From assembly GCF_014656455.1 (NCBI RefSeq), contig NZ_BNCL01000004.1:1-64000 (forward strand): a stretch of DNA of 64,000 bases, given 5' to 3'. The position numbers and the translations under genes are program-made. The notes under the pieces were generated by a model. That model was not told where the DNA came from and did not search any database. It saw only the letters and a program-made list of their open reading frames with translations. The stretch comes from Paracoccus aerius. Lineage in GTDB: Bacteria; Pseudomonadota; Alphaproteobacteria; Rhodobacterales; Rhodobacteraceae. Shown here piece after piece: positions 35,584-45,298 of the stretch (its first letter is position 1; each line of letters begins with the position of its first letter).

Positions 35584-36654
35584 ATGGACGACACCCAGAT
35601 TTTCCTTGGCATCGAGAGCAGTTGCGACGACACCGCCGCCGCGCTTGTGACGGGCGGCCGGCGGATCCTGGCCTCGGTGGTCCAGGGCCAGACGGCGCTT
35701 CATGCCGATTTCGGCGGTGTGGTGCCGGAAATTGCCGCCCGCGCCCATGCGGAACGGCTGGATCTGGTCGTCGAACAGGCGCTGTCGCAGGCGGGGGTCG
35801 CGCTGCGCGATGTCACGGCGGTCGCGGTCACGGCGGGGCCGGGCCTGATCGGCGGGGTCATGGCGGGCGTGATGTGCGCCAAGGGCATCGCCGCCGGGGC
35901 GGGCCTGCCGCTGATCGGGGTGAATCACCTGGCGGGCCACGCGCTGACGCCGCGCCTGACCGACGGAATCGGCTTTCCCTATCTGATGCTGCTGGTGTCC
36001 GGTGGGCATTGCCAGTTCCTGCGCGTTGACGGGCCGCAGGATTTCACCCGCCTCGGCGGCACCATCGACGACGCCCCGGGCGAGGCTTTCGACAAGCTGG
36101 CCAAGCTTCTGGCCCTGCCCCAGCCCGGCGGCCCCTCGGTCGAGGCCGAGGCCGCCAATGGCGATCCCGACCGCTTTGCCCTGCCCCGCCCGCTTCTGGA
36201 CCGGCCGGGCTGCGACATGTCCTTCTCGGGCCTGAAGACCGCTGCCCTGCGCCTGCGCGACCAGTTGATCGCGGATCAGGGCGGGCTGCGGCAAGGCGAC
36301 CGTGCCGATCTTTGCGCCGCCTTCCAGGGGGCCGTGGCCGAAGTCCTGGCCGAGAAATCCCGCCGCGCCCTGGCCGCAAGCCCCGCCCCCGTCCTGGCCG
36401 TGGCGGGCGGGGTCGCCGCCAACCGAACGATCCGCGCGGCTCTGGAACGGGTGGCCCGGGACGCAGGCGCGCGCTTCCTGGCCCCACCCCTGGCGCTGTG
36501 CACCGACAACGGCGCGATGATCGCATGGGCGGGGGCGGAACGCTTTGCCATGGGCCAGTGCGATGGCATGGACCTGGCCGCCCGGCCCCGCTGGCCGCTG
36601 GACCGCAGCGCCGCGCCGATGCTGGGCGGCGGCAAGAAGGGGGCCAAGGCATGA
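35584..36654 (+). CDS. tsaD: tRNA threonylcarbamoyltransferase catalytic subunit TsaD
   Basis: With TsaB and TsaE this 356-residue ASKHA-fold enzyme places threonylcarbamoyl on A37 of ANN-decoding tRNAs. It begins [21 protein letters not shown], has the metal-ligand histidines in VNHLAGHAL, the LVSGGHCQ nucleotide motif, and the C-terminal [13 protein letters not shown]. It is divergent from hemD by 66 bases and overlaps gpsA by 4. The partner gene tsaB lies at 44.7 kb in the same window. Confidence 0.96.
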   Translation: MDDTQIFLGIESSCDDTAAALVTGGRRILASVVQGQTALHADFGGVVPEIAARAHAERLDLVVEQALSQAGVALRDVTAVAVTAGPGLIGGVMAGVMCAKGIAAGAGLPLIGVNHLAGHALTPRLTDGIGFPYLMLLVSGGHCQFLRVDGPQDFTRLGGTIDDAPGEAFDKLAKLLALPQPGGPSVEAEAANGDPDRFALPRPLLDRPGCDMSFSGLKTAALRLRDQLIADQGGLRQGDRADLCAAFQGAVAEVLAEKSRRALAASPAPVLAVAGGVAANRTIRAALERVARDAGARFLAPPLALCTDNGAMIAWAGAERFAMGQCDGMDLAARPRWPLDRSAAPMLGGGKKGAKA

Positions 36655-37592
36655 GCATCGCGATCCTGGGCGCGGGCGCCTTCGGCACCGCGCTGGCGGT
36701 GGCGCTGTCCGCGAATGGCCCAGTGACGCTTTGGGCGCGGGACACAAGCTGGGGCCGCGACAATCCCCGACTGCCCGGCGTGACGCTGCCCCAAGGGGTG
36801 CACGTCACCGACGACCTGCCCGCTGCGACAGCTGCCGACACGCTGTTGCTGGCCCTGCCCGCACAAGCCTTGGGCGGCTTTCTGGCTGACCATGGGGCGC
36901 TGCTGGACAGCAAGCACCTGGTCAGCACCGCCAAAGGCATCGACCTGTCCCGGCTGACCGGGCCGTCCACGCTGCTTACACAGGCTTGCCCCCGCGCCAC
37001 CGTCGCCGTCCTCACCGGCCCCTCCTTCGCCGCCGATATCGCCCGCGGCCTGCCCACCGCCCTGACCCTGGCCTGCGCCGACGCAGAGGCAGGCCGCGCG
37101 CTGCAGCACGACCTCTCCACCCCCGTCCTGCGGCTATACCGGACCACCGACGTGACGGGCGCGGAACTGGGCGGCGCGCTGAAGAACGTCATCGCCATCG
37201 CGGCAGGCGTCGTCATCGGGGCGGGCCTGGGCGACAGCGCCCGCGCCGCCATCATCACCCGTGGCTTTGCCGAGATGACCCGCCTTTCCGCCCGCCTGGG
37301 CGCACGCCCGGAAACCCTTACCGGACTTTCGGGTCTGGGCGACCTGACCCTGACCTGCACGTCCCAGCAGTCGCGCAACTTCCGCTATGGCCAGGCGCTT
37401 GGCGCCCGGCAGCCCTTCGACGCCGCCACGACCGTGGAAGGCGCAGCCACCGCCCGCGCCGTCGCGGCCCTGGCCGGCAAGATCGGCTGCGACATGCCCA
37501 TCGCCGCCATGGTCGCCCGCCTGGCCGAGGGCCGCATGACCGTGGACGACGCGGCCCAGCACCTGATGACTCGACCCCTGAAGGAGGAATGA
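36651..37592 (+). CDS. gpsA: NAD(P)-dependent glycerol-3-phosphate dehydrogenase
   Basis: The 313-residue enzyme reduces dihydroxyacetone phosphate to glycerol-3-phosphate for phospholipid synthesis. The dinucleotide motif [10 protein letters not shown] is at residues 7-16, [15 protein letters not shown] follows, and the catalytic Lys is in [19 protein letters not shown] overlaps link it to tsaD upstream, and TGATG links it to the YciI gene downstream. The operon is tsaD-gpsA-YciI-EVE. Confidence 0.95.
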   Translation: MSIAILGAGAFGTALAVALSANGPVTLWARDTSWGRDNPRLPGVTLPQGVHVTDDLPAATAADTLLLALPAQALGGFLADHGALLDSKHLVSTAKGIDLSRLTGPSTLLTQACPRATVAVLTGPSFAADIARGLPTALTLACADAEAGRALQHDLSTPVLRLYRTTDVTGAELGGALKNVIAIAAGVVIGAGLGDSARAAIITRGFAEMTRLSARLGARPETLTGLSGLGDLTLTCTSQQSRNFRYGQALGARQPFDAATTVEGAATARAVAALAGKIGCDMPIAAMVARLAEGRMTVDDAAQHLMTRPLKEE

Positions 37593-37864
37593 TGCCCCTG
37601 TTCGCCCTGATCTGCCGCGACAAGCCTGGCGCCCTTGAAACCCGCATGGCCAACCGTGAGGCTCACCTTGCCTATGTGCGCGACACAGGCGTGGTCCTGT
37701 TCGGCGGCCCGATGCTGACCGAGGGCGAGATGCGCGGCTCGCTTCTGGTGCTGGAAGCCGACAGCCTGGATGCCGCCCGGGCATGGGCCGCCCGCGACCC
37801 CTACGCCTTGGCGGGCTTGTTCGAATCGGTCGAGATCACCGAATGGAAGAAGGTCGTCGGCTGA
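37592..37864 (+). CDS. YciI family protein
   Basis: The 90-residue ferredoxin-like alpha+beta protein has the YciI hallmarks: an early Asp in ICRDKPGALETRMANREAHLAYV, with the conserved His in EAHLAYV, then LFGGPMLTEG and a C-terminal DPYALAGLFESVEI. The family may have hydrolase or dehalogenase-like chemistry, but substrates are unknown. An AAGGAGG lies 5 bases upstream of the start. Its stop overlaps the EVE gene by one base, so they are co-translated. Confidence 0.85.
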   Translation: MPLFALICRDKPGALETRMANREAHLAYVRDTGVVLFGGPMLTEGEMRGSLLVLEADSLDAARAWAARDPYALAGLFESVEITEWKKVVG

Positions 37865-38277
37865 TGGCATACTGGCTGTTCAAGTCCGAACCGGACGTCT
37901 TCAGCTGGGACGACCTTGTCGCGCGCGGCGAACGGGGCGAGGAATGGGACGGAGTCCGCAATTATCAGGCCCGCAACTTCATGCGCGCGATGAAGCTGGG
38001 CGACCGGGGCCTGTTCTACCATTCCAACATCGGCAAAGAGGCCGTGGGCATCGTCGAGGTCATCGCCGAGGCCCATCCCGACAGCAAAGCCGACGATCCG
38101 AAATGGGAATGCGTCGACATCAAGGCGGTAAAACCCCTGCCCAAGGCCATCTCGCTGGACCAGGCCAAGCAGGAACCGGCGCTGAAGGACATGGTGCTGG
38201 TCAACAACTCGCGCCTGTCCGTGCAACCGGTGACCGACGCGGAATGGGACGCGATCATGCGCCTTTCCGGGGTCTAG
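37864..38277 (+). CDS. EVE domain-containing protein
   Basis: The 137-residue protein is a single EVE domain: YWLFKSEPDVFSWDDL, WDGVRNYQARNFMRAMKLGDRGLFYHS, GIVEV and DPKWECVDIKAV are all family landmarks. EVE is a PUA-like fold that binds modified nucleobases in RNA or DNA, often 5-methylcytosine-type marks. It ends the tsaD-gpsA-YciI operon by a TGATG overlap. The link with a tRNA-modification gene is suggestive only. Confidence 0.9.
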   Translation: MAYWLFKSEPDVFSWDDLVARGERGEEWDGVRNYQARNFMRAMKLGDRGLFYHSNIGKEAVGIVEVIAEAHPDSKADDPKWECVDIKAVKPLPKAISLDQAKQEPALKDMVLVNNSRLSVQPVTDAEWDAIMRLSGV

Positions 38278-38416
38278 GGGGCGGCTTCCTCATTGCCCAG
38301 ACAATCAACCGACCCCGCAGCTTTGCGCGCCGCCGCGGGGCCGTGCAGGCTTCGCGGCTTTCGCTTGCCGCGCTGCCGCGCTAGGGTCCGCGCGCAAGTC
38401 AATCAGGGGAAACACC

Positions 38417-38668
38417 ATGAGCCAACGCCTGCATCTTGTCTTCGGCGGCGAACTGACCGACCCGCAGGGCACCCAGTTCCGCAACACCGACAACATCCAC
38501 ATCGTCGGCATCTTCCCGAACTACCAGGCCGCCTATGACGCCTGGAAGGCCGAGGCCCAGCGGACCGTGGACAGCGCCCATACCCGCTATTTCATCGCCC
38601 ACCTGCACCGCCTGCGGGACGAGGAAGCCGCCGCCGGCCCGACCGAGGAACTGCAGGTCAAGGGCTGA
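38417..38668 (+). CDS. DUF4170 domain-containing protein
   Basis: The 83-residue soluble protein begins MSQRLHLVFGGELTDPQGTQF and contains NIHIVGIFPNYQAAYDAWKAEAQ followed by RYFIAHLHRL. This is the DUF4170 pattern, common in alphaproteobacteria immediately upstream of waaA- and lpxK-type genes. GGGGAAAC precedes the ATG. Function is unknown; position implies a link to lipid A or Kdo metabolism. It starts a three-gene run with 24 bases to the next gene. Confidence 0.82.
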   Translation: MSQRLHLVFGGELTDPQGTQFRNTDNIHIVGIFPNYQAAYDAWKAEAQRTVDSAHTRYFIAHLHRLRDEEAAAGPTEELQVKG

Positions 38669-38692
38669 CGGCCGGGCCGGGGCAGGCGGAAC

Positions 38693-39856
38693 ATGGCCTG
38701 GGCGGGAACCGGGATCGGACGGCTGGGCCTGTGGTGGCAGGCGCGCCGGGCGGGCGTGCCGGATGGCGCGGCCCCGCCCGATATTCCGCCGGGCGGCGGC
38801 CCGCTGCTGCTGGTCCAGGTTTCCCCCGATGCCCGCGCGGCCTTTGCCCAGGTGCAGCGCCGCCTGATGCGCAAGAGGCCCGACCTGCGGATCCTCGATG
38901 CGGGCGATCCCGGCCCCGCTGTGGCCGAGGCGCTGATGGGGGCGGATCCCGCCGCACTGCTGCTTCTGGGTTCGGACCTGCCCCCGGCGCTGATCCTGGC
39001 CGCCGCCCGCCGCAGCCTGCCGATCATCCTGGCCGAGGCCCGCTTTGCCCCTGAGGATACCGGCTGGACCCTGCGTGCAAGCGCCAGGCGCGAACTGGTG
39101 CGCCAGATCCGCGCGATCCTGGTCACCGATCCGGCCAGCCAGGCCATCGCCCTGCGCATGGGCGCGGACCGCAGGCGCGTCACCATGACCGGTCCCGTCG
39201 CCGAAATCCGCGACCCCCTGCCCTGTTCCGAAGCCGAGCGCAGCGTGATGGCCCAGCTTCTGCGCGGTCGCCATGCATGGCTTGCGGCCTCGGTGCCGCC
39301 TGACGAGGAAGAGGCCGTGCTGACGGCCCATCTGGCGGCCCTTGCCCAGTCCCACCGTGCCCTGCTGTTCCTGGCCCCTCGCGATCCCGACCGCATCGAC
39401 CCCCTGGCCCATGTCATCGAGGCCAGCGGCCTGATCGTCGCCCGCCGTTCTCTGGACGAGGATCCGACCGAGGACGTGCAGGTCATGCTGACGGACGGCC
39501 CGACCGAGATGGGACTGTGGTATCGTCTGGCCCCCGTTACCTATCTGGGCGGCACCCTGGGGGGCGATGATGCCGCCGCGCGACATCCCTTCGAACCCGC
39601 GGCCCTGGGATCGGCCATCGTCCACGGCCCCCATACCGCCCGCTTTGCGACCGAGTGGCAGCAGCTTGGCGGCGCGGGCGCGGCGCGGCAGGTATCAGGC
39701 GCCGAGGAACTGGCCAATGCCATCGCGGAACTGTCCCAGCCGGACCTGATCGCGACACTTGCCAGCAACGCCTGGACCGTCAGCACCGGCGGGGCCGACG
39801 TGACTATGCGCATCTGCGCCCCCGTTCTGGACGCCATTGCAAAGGCCACGACATGA
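38693..39856 (+). CDS. WaaA (Kdo transferase)-like glycosyltransferase lacking the catalytic N-terminal motif
   Basis: This 387-residue protein aligns with 3-deoxy-D-manno-octulosonic acid transferases. Its C-terminal half keeps [27 protein letters not shown] and GPHTARF, and its N-terminal half has the Rossmann pattern. It lacks the usual N-terminal membrane anchor. In addition, the HAxSVGE-type segment that holds the catalytic Glu in WaaA is replaced by [10 protein letters not shown] (residues 41-50), and the GGHN-type loop is lost. It may be an inactive or re-purposed paralogue. It overlaps lpxK by 4 bases. Confidence 0.75.
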   Translation: MAWAGTGIGRLGLWWQARRAGVPDGAAPPDIPPGGGPLLLVQVSPDARAAFAQVQRRLMRKRPDLRILDAGDPGPAVAEALMGADPAALLLLGSDLPPALILAAARRSLPIILAEARFAPEDTGWTLRASARRELVRQIRAILVTDPASQAIALRMGADRRRVTMTGPVAEIRDPLPCSEAERSVMAQLLRGRHAWLAASVPPDEEEAVLTAHLAALAQSHRALLFLAPRDPDRIDPLAHVIEASGLIVARRSLDEDPTEDVQVMLTDGPTEMGLWYRLAPVTYLGGTLGGDDAAARHPFEPAALGSAIVHGPHTARFATEWQQLGGAGAARQVSGAEELANAIAELSQPDLIATLASNAWTVSTGGADVTMRICAPVLDAIAKATT

Positions 39857-40839
39857 AACGCGCCCCCGCTTTCTGGTATCAGCGCCCGCCCACCCTCCGC
39901 GCGCGCCTGCTGTCGCCCCTGGGCGCGGCCTATGCCCGGGCGACCGCCCGGCGGCTGGCGCAGGGGACGCGGGCGCGGATCGGCCTGCCGGTGATCTGCG
40001 TGGGCAACCTGAACGCGGGCGGCACCGGCAAGACCCCCACGGTGATCCACCTGCAGCAGACGCTTCTGGCGCGGGGCATTGCGGCGCATGTCGTATCGCG
40101 CGGCTATGGCGGCAGCGCGACCGGGCCTCTGCGGGTCGAGGAATCGCGCCACGATGCCGCCCTGACCGGGGACGAGCCGCTGCTGATGGCGGCTTTCGGT
40201 CCCGTCTGGGTCGCCAAGGACCGGCTGGCGGGCGCGCGGGCAGCCGTGGCGGATGGCGCGCAGGCGATCATCCTGGACGACGGCTTCCAGGATCCGTCGC
40301 TGGAACATGACCTGTCGCTGGTCGTGGTCGATGCGGCCAAGGGCTTCGGCAACGGGTTCTGCATCCCTGCCGGGCCGCTGCGAGAGCCTGTGGCCATCGG
40401 CCTTGCCCGCGCGGACCTTCTGCTGTCCATTGGTCCGGCGGATGCGCAGGCTCGTTTCACCACCCCGCCCGACGCCCCGCCACATCTGCGCGGAGAGCTC
40501 CGCCCCCTCCAGATGGGCATGGACTGGCAGGGCCACCGCGTCCTGGCCTTCGCGGGCATCGGCCATCCGGAGAAATTCTTTGCGACCCTGGCCGCGCTTG
40601 GCGCCGATCTGGTGCGGGGCGAGGCCTTGGAGGATCACCAGCCCTTCACGCCCGCGCTGCTGACCCGGCTGGAAACGGAATCGCGGCTGACGGGGGCGCA
40701 GCTTGTCACCACTGAAAAGGACGCGGCCCGCCTGCCGCGATCCTTCCGGTCCAAGGTCATGACCCTGCCGGTGCGGTTGTCGATCGCGGACCCGGCGCCG
40801 CTGGATGCGGCGTTGGACCGCCTGTTTCCGCGGGCCTGA
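39853..40839 (+). CDS. lpxK: Tetraacyldisaccharide 4'-kinase
   Basis: The 328-residue inner-membrane-associated kinase adds the 4'-phosphate in lipid A synthesis. The N-terminal [18 protein letters not shown], the P-loop [14 protein letters not shown] (residues about 51-64), and downstream VVSRGYGG and [15 protein letters not shown] are diagnostic. It begins inside the stop of the waaA-like gene. A short intergenic region then leads to a microprotein. It confirms that the organism makes a bis-phosphorylated lipid A precursor. Confidence 0.95.
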   Translation: MKRAPAFWYQRPPTLRARLLSPLGAAYARATARRLAQGTRARIGLPVICVGNLNAGGTGKTPTVIHLQQTLLARGIAAHVVSRGYGGSATGPLRVEESRHDAALTGDEPLLMAAFGPVWVAKDRLAGARAAVADGAQAIILDDGFQDPSLEHDLSLVVVDAAKGFGNGFCIPAGPLREPVAIGLARADLLLSIGPADAQARFTTPPDAPPHLRGELRPLQMGMDWQGHRVLAFAGIGHPEKFFATLAALGADLVRGEALEDHQPFTPALLTRLETESRLTGAQLVTTEKDAARLPRSFRSKVMTLPVRLSIADPAPLDAALDRLFPRA

Positions 40840-40912
40840 TCTTTGCAATCGGGCGCGCAATCCCGATATAGGGCTGGCAGGGCCGTTCCGGCCCAAAGGG
40901 GAAAGCACGGGC

Positions 40913-40993
40913 ATGTCGCAAAAGGCCATCCAAAGGCTCAGCTTCTATCTGCTGATTCTGGTGACGCTTTATGCCTCGTTCGGGGCGGGGTAA
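40913..40993 (+). CDS. Possible 26-residue membrane microprotein
   Basis: An ATG at 40913 opens a 26-codon frame encoding MSQKAIQRLSFYLLILVTLY and then ASFGAG. It has a basic N-terminus and one predicted membrane helix (residues 9-24). AAAGGGGAAAG lies about 10-15 bases upstream. The stop is 4 bases before the xpaC-like start, so the two would be translated together. It is too short for a confident call; support comes from hydrophobicity, GC3 and the tight junction. Function is unknown. Confidence 0.45.
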   Translation: MSQKAIQRLSFYLLILVTLYASFGAG

Positions 40994-40997
40994 GGGC

Positions 40998-41963
40998 ATG
41001 TCGAAACGCTTTGGCGGGCGCTATTCGCCCGGTCTGGGTCCGCAGGACGACAACCGCAACCCGGCGCCGACGCCGCAGATCCGCCACCGGCTGGCGGGTC
41101 GCCCGAAATACGTGACCTTCGCCGCGCTCCCCTTCCTGTTCGGCGCCTTCTTTCAGGATCCGACCGGAATGGCGGGCAGCCTGGCCGCCTTCGGCGTCAT
41201 CGCCAGTGCCATGTGGATGACCGGCGAGGGGCTGGCCGCCGAGGCCGCCTATCAGGTCCGCCGCGTCGCCCGCCGCCCCGCCATCCCGCGCAAGCTGTTC
41301 GGCAGCGTGATGACGGGCCTGGGCCTGGGCCTGGGTGCCGCAGGGCCAGAAAACCTGGCCGGCGCGGGCGTGATCGGGGCGACTGGCATGGTGCTGCACT
41401 GGCTGGCTTTCGGGGCCGATCCGATGCGCGACAAGGGCATTCAGGCCGGCGGCGACTTCCAGCAGGACCGCGCCCAGAAGATGATCGACGAGGCCCAGAC
41501 CAGCCTTGCCCAGATGCAGGACGCGATCCGGTCCCTGGGCGACCGCTGGCTGGAAGCGCGCGTGGACCGTTTTGCCGCCACGGTAGAGGCGCTGTTCGAC
41601 CGGGTGCGCAGCAATCCGGGCGACCTGTCCGCGGCGCGGCGCTACCTGGGCGTCTACCTGACCGGCGCGCGCGATGCGACGATCAAGTTCGCGGATCTTT
41701 ACCGCCAGACCCGCGACCCGTCGGTGCGAACGTCTTATGAAACCTTCCTTGATGACCTGGAAAAAGATTTCAGCGCCAAGTCCCGGCGTCTTCTGGAAGG
41801 CGACAGGACCGATCTGGACATCGAGATCTCGGTCCTGCGCGAACGCCTCGCGCGCGAGGGGGTCCGCGCATCCGAACCCCTGCCGCTGGAGCCGCCCCGG
41901 ACCGAAACCGCGCGCTTCATCGATGAACTGCTGACGCCCGAACGGGACAAGGCGCGTCGCTGA
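40998..41963 (+). CDS. XpaC-like (5-bromo-4-chloroindolyl phosphate hydrolysis) family protein
   Basis: The 321-residue protein has two to three hydrophobic segments near residues 38-65 and 95-130. A long helical cytoplasmic domain follows, with AQKMIDEAQTSLAQMQDAIRSL and VRTSYETFLDDLEKDFSAKSRRLLEGDRTDLDIEISVLRERL, the XpaC pattern. Despite the family name, true hydrolase activity is doubtful. Family members are often linked to TelA-type tellurite-resistance proteins, but none is adjacent. It follows the microprotein and precedes truA by 3 bases. Confidence 0.72.
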   Translation: MSKRFGGRYSPGLGPQDDNRNPAPTPQIRHRLAGRPKYVTFAALPFLFGAFFQDPTGMAGSLAAFGVIASAMWMTGEGLAAEAAYQVRRVARRPAIPRKLFGSVMTGLGLGLGAAGPENLAGAGVIGATGMVLHWLAFGADPMRDKGIQAGGDFQQDRAQKMIDEAQTSLAQMQDAIRSLGDRWLEARVDRFAATVEALFDRVRSNPGDLSAARRYLGVYLTGARDATIKFADLYRQTRDPSVRTSYETFLDDLEKDFSAKSRRLLEGDRTDLDIEISVLRERLAREGVRASEPLPLEPPRTETARFIDELLTPERDKARR

Positions 41964-41966
41964 TCC

Positions 41967-42746
41967 ATGCCGCGCTTTGCGTTGAAGATCGAATATGACG
42001 GCCGTCCCTTTGCCGGATGGCAGGCCCAGGCCGACCAGCCCTCGGTCCAGGGCGCGGTGGAATCCGCGCTTGGCAAGCTGGACGCAGGCTTTGCGACGGG
42101 CGCCCGGATCGCGGCGGCGGGACGGACCGACGCGGGCGTTCATGCCACGGCCCAGGTCGCCCATGCCAATCTGCACCGCGATTGGGATCCCTTCCGCCTG
42201 GCCGAGGCGCTGAACTTTCACCTCAAGCCCGCGCCCGTGGCCGTGCTGGCCGCCGCGCGGGTGCCGGACGACTTTCACGCCCGCTTTTCAGCCACCGAGC
42301 GGCGCTACCTGTTCCGCCTGCAAGCCCGCCGCGCGCCGGCGACCCACGATCGCGGGCTGGTCTGGCAGGTGCTGCACCCGCTGGATGCGGCGGCGATGCG
42401 GGAAGGCGCGGCCCATCTGCTGGGGCTGCATGACTTCACGACCTTCCGGTCCTCGATCTGCCAGGCGGCAAGCCCGGTGAAGACGCTGGACGAGATCCGC
42501 ATCGACGAGGTCGAGATTCCGCATGGCCGCGAATACCGCTTTCACCTGCGGGCGCGGTCCTTCCTGCACAACCAGGTCCGGTCGATCGTCGGCACGCTGG
42601 AACGCGTGGGCGCGGGATCATGGCCGCCCGCCCGGGTGGCCGAGGTGCTGCAGGCCCGCGACCGCGCGGCCTGCGGACCGGTCTGCCCGCCGCACGGGCT
42701 TTACCTGTGCGGCGTGGGCTATCCGCAGGATCCGTTCGCGGACTAG
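41967..42746 (+). CDS. truA: tRNA pseudouridine(38-40) synthase
   Basis: The 259-residue enzyme isomerises uridines 38-40 in the tRNA anticodon arm. The catalytic Asp lies in [17 protein letters not shown] (residues about 49-65). [17 protein letters not shown] is the standard N-terminus, and [17 protein letters not shown] the C-terminal signature. The stop codon shares CTAG with the convergent sugar transferase gene, so the genes have no gap. Confidence 0.96.
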   Translation: MPRFALKIEYDGRPFAGWQAQADQPSVQGAVESALGKLDAGFATGARIAAAGRTDAGVHATAQVAHANLHRDWDPFRLAEALNFHLKPAPVAVLAAARVPDDFHARFSATERRYLFRLQARRAPATHDRGLVWQVLHPLDAAAMREGAAHLLGLHDFTTFRSSICQAASPVKTLDEIRIDEVEIPHGREYRFHLRARSFLHNQVRSIVGTLERVGAGSWPPARVAEVLQARDRAACGPVCPPHGLYLCGVGYPQDPFAD

Positions 42747-43486
42747 GTCCGGCCCCGCCGCCGCGGGCGTTCGTCACGGTATCCGAACACGATCTTCAGC
42801 GTGTTCCACATGATCCACAGATCCAGCCGGATGTCGCGGTGGCGCTGATAGATCAGGTCGATCTTCAGCTTCGCGGGCAGGCAGCGGCGGTAATAGGCCA
42901 TCTCGGTCGCCTCGGCGCTTGTGCAGCGGGCAAGGATGCGATCCTCGTGGCGGTGATAGATCAGGGTCGCCAGCCCGGTCACGCCCGGCCGGCTTTTTAG
43001 GACCTGCGAATAGACGGCGGGGAAACGTTCCACATATTCGCGCAGGGGCGGACGCGGACCCACAAAGCTCATGTCGCCGCGCAGGATGTTGAAAAGCTGC
43101 GGCAGCTCGTCCAGGCGGCTGCGGCGCAGGAACCGGCCCAAGGGCGTGATGCGCCAATGCTTGTGCGCTCCGGTTGCCCCCGAATCCTTGTCCTCGCCGA
43201 TCATGGTGCGGAACTTCAGCTGGGTGAAGGGCTGACCCGGCGCCCGCATCCGTTCCGCGAAATAGAGGATCGGCCGGCCCTGCTGGATCAGAAGAAGGAC
43301 CGCGACGATGCCCATGACGACCGACAGCGGAATCAGCAGGACAAGGGCAAGTGTCAGGTCGAACAATCGCTTGCGTCGGGGCGCCGGGTTCGCTGCCGAA
43401 CCCTGCGCATCGCCTGCAAACCATGCCATCTTTGGCATGGCGACGCGTGCCGATCCGGTCCTGTCCCAGTCATGGTGGATCGTCAC
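42743..43486 (-). CDS. Bacterial sugar transferase (undecaprenyl-phosphate glycosylphosphotransferase, ExoY-like)
   Basis: The 247-residue membrane enzyme starts at GTG 43486. The polyprenyl glycosylphosphotransferase domain is unmistakable: [59 protein letters not shown] (the Asp-Glu pair is catalytic) and RPGVTGLA. Such enzymes transfer a sugar-1-phosphate to undecaprenyl phosphate to start exopolysaccharide synthesis. The large N-terminal WbaP-type membrane domain is missing. No other polysaccharide genes are adjacent, so its pathway is unclear. It is convergent with truA. Confidence 0.9.
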   Translation of the reverse strand: MTIHHDWDRTGSARVAMPKMAWFAGDAQGSAANPAPRRKRLFDLTLALVLLIPLSVVMGIVAVLLLIQQGRPILYFAERMRAPGQPFTQLKFRTMIGEDKDSGATGAHKHWRITPLGRFLRRSRLDELPQLFNILRGDMSFVGPRPPLREYVERFPAVYSQVLKSRPGVTGLATLIYHRHEDRILARCTSAEATEMAYYRRCLPAKLKIDLIYQRHRDIRLDLWIMWNTLKIVFGYRDERPRRRGRT

Positions 43487-43638
43487 GATGCCTGCCCTGC
43501 AACAATTCGTTCATCAAGCCGGGTAGCACAAGGGCGGATGCAGGGAAACCGGGCAGGCGCGATTCCGGCCGAATGACTTGCGCGACCATTGCAAAGGGGC
43601 CACTGTCTGCCGGAACCGAGGCCACCCAAAGGCGGATG

Positions 43639-44094
43639 ATGCGCAAGTTTCTTGTCATGCTGGACGACAGCCGGGAATGTCTGAACGCGATGCGTTTCGC
43701 GGCCATGCGTGCCTCCAATTCCGGGGGCGCGGTGACCGTTCTTGCGGTGATCCCCCCGGATGAAATCCAGCACGGCTTCGGCGTGGCCGAGGTGATGCGC
43801 GCCGAGGCCTATGAGCGCATCGAGGCGCATTTCGAGGTTTTCGCCAAGTGGATGAGAATGCGTCCAAAAGTCGAGCCGGAACTGGTCATCCGAGAAGGAG
43901 ACCCGGCCGAGCAGCTGATGGCCTATCTGAACGAGGACCCCGAGATCGGCATCGTCGCCATGGGCATCAGCGCGGACAAGTCGGCGCAGAATCCACTGCT
44001 GTCTCGCCTGCTGCGCGATGCGGCCAGCTTGCCCTGCCCGATCACCGTTGTTCCCGCCGACATCTCGAAGGAGCGGCTTGAGGCGATCACCTGA
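43639..44094 (+). CDS. Universal stress protein, UspA family
   Basis: The 151-residue cytoplasmic protein has a single Usp fold: MRKFLVMLDDSRECLNAMRFAA at the N-terminus, VTVLAVI, VEPELVIREGDPAEQLMAYL and PCPITVVP at the C-terminus. The ATP-binding G2xG9GS motif is not seen, so it is probably of the non-nucleotide-binding UspA type. Two tandem ATGs occur at 43636 and 43639; the second has the better spacing from AAAGG. It lies 63 bases before nfuA. Confidence 0.85.
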   Translation: MRKFLVMLDDSRECLNAMRFAAMRASNSGGAVTVLAVIPPDEIQHGFGVAEVMRAEAYERIEAHFEVFAKWMRMRPKVEPELVIREGDPAEQLMAYLNEDPEIGIVAMGISADKSAQNPLLSRLLRDAASLPCPITVVPADISKERLEAIT

Positions 44095-44157
44095 CCGCCG
44101 CCCGGCTTGACCCGGCTGCCCCCCATCGCCATATCCATTCCAAAGGAGCCTTGGCAA

Positions 44158-44715
44158 ATGTTCATCCAGACCGAAACCACACCGAACCCTGCGACGTTGA
44201 AGTTCCTTCCCGGCGAGATCGTGCTGGACAACGGCACGGCCGACTTTCCCTCGACCGACACGGCGGCCAAGTCGCCGCTGGCCCGCCGCATCTTTGCCGT
44301 GGGCGGCGTGACGGGCGTCTTCCTGGGCCGCGACTTCGTGACCGTGACCAAGGCCGACGACCAGCCCTGGGACCATCTCAAGCCGTCGATCCTGGGTGCC
44401 ATCATGGAGCATTACCAGTCGGGCGCGCCGGCCATCGAGGGCACGGCGGAGAACGCAGGCCATGCCAGTCATGACGGCCCCGATGGGGAAATCGTCACCC
44501 AGATCAAGGAACTGCTGGACACGCGCGTCCGCCCGGCGGTGGCCCAGGACGGCGGCGACATCACCTTCCACGGCTTTGACCGGGGCGTGGTCTACCTGCA
44601 CATGCAGGGGGCCTGCGCGGGCTGCCCGTCCTCGACACTGACGCTGAAGATGGGGATCGAGAACCTGCTGCGCCACTATATCCCCGAGGTGGTCGAGGTC
44701 CGGCCCGTTGCCTGA
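44158..44715 (+). CDS. NfuA-type Fe-S cluster scaffold/carrier protein
   Basis: The 185-residue protein has an Nfu N-terminal domain (MFIQTETTPNPATLKFLPGE) and a C-terminal NifU-like domain with the cluster-ligating Cys pair in GACAGCPSS. This matches mitochondrial NFU1 and bacterial NfuA. It carries 4Fe-4S clusters to target enzymes. AAAGGAG is 9 bases upstream of the ATG at 44158. It overlaps tsaB by 8 bases, in the conserved nfu-tsaB-rimI order. Confidence 0.93.
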   Translation: MFIQTETTPNPATLKFLPGEIVLDNGTADFPSTDTAAKSPLARRIFAVGGVTGVFLGRDFVTVTKADDQPWDHLKPSILGAIMEHYQSGAPAIEGTAENAGHASHDGPDGEIVTQIKELLDTRVRPAVAQDGGDITFHGFDRGVVYLHMQGACAGCPSSTLTLKMGIENLLRHYIPEVVEVRPVA

Positions 44716-45298
44716 TCCCCTGGCCCTTGGCTTCGACACATCGGCCGCGCATTGCGCGGCCGCTTTGCTGCGGGGCGACCGCATCCTTGGCCATATCTCC
44801 GAGGAGATGACCAAGGGCCAGGCCGAACGCCTGTTTCCGCTGCTGGAAGGCTTGCTGGCCGGTGCGGGCCTGACTTGGCGCGACCTCGGCGTGATCGGCG
44901 TGGGCATCGGGCCGGGCAACTTCACCGGCATCCGCATCGCGGTCGCCGCGGCCCGCGGGCTGGCCCTGTCGCTGGGCATCCCGGCGGTCGGCGTCACCGC
45001 GACCGAGGCCGCGTCCCTGGACCTGCCCCGTCCGTGCCGCATCGTTCTGCCGCTTCGGGCGGATCAGGTCGCGTGGCAGGACTTTGGCCAGGGCGCAGGG
45101 GACCACCCCCAGCAATCTGCGGCCGATGCATTGCCGCCCGGTCCCACTCCGGCACTGCCACGGGTGCCCCCCGCCGTGGCCATCGCCCGGATCGCCCTGG
45201 CCCGGCGCGCCGATCCGGGGCCGCGCCCCGCGCCCTTCTACCTGCGCCCTGCCGATGCGGCACCGGCACGCGACGCCGCCCCGCTGATCCTGCCGTGA
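44708..45298 (+). CDS. tsaB: tRNA threonylcarbamoyladenosine biosynthesis protein TsaB
   Basis: The 196-residue ASKHA-fold partner of TsaD starts at a TTG inside the end of nfuA. The family marks are LALGFDTSAAHCAAALL, AERLFPLLEGLLAGAG and GVGIGPGNFTGIRIAVAAARGLA. It is required with TsaD and TsaE for t6A37 formation. The tail includes a Pro-rich segment typical of high-GC homologues. The stop overlaps the GTG start of rimI. Confidence 0.92.
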   Translation: MPDPLALGFDTSAAHCAAALLRGDRILGHISEEMTKGQAERLFPLLEGLLAGAGLTWRDLGVIGVGIGPGNFTGIRIAVAAARGLALSLGIPAVGVTATEAASLDLPRPCRIVLPLRADQVAWQDFGQGAGDHPQQSAADALPPGPTPALPRVPPAVAIARIALARRADPGPRPAPFYLRPADAAPARDAAPLILP

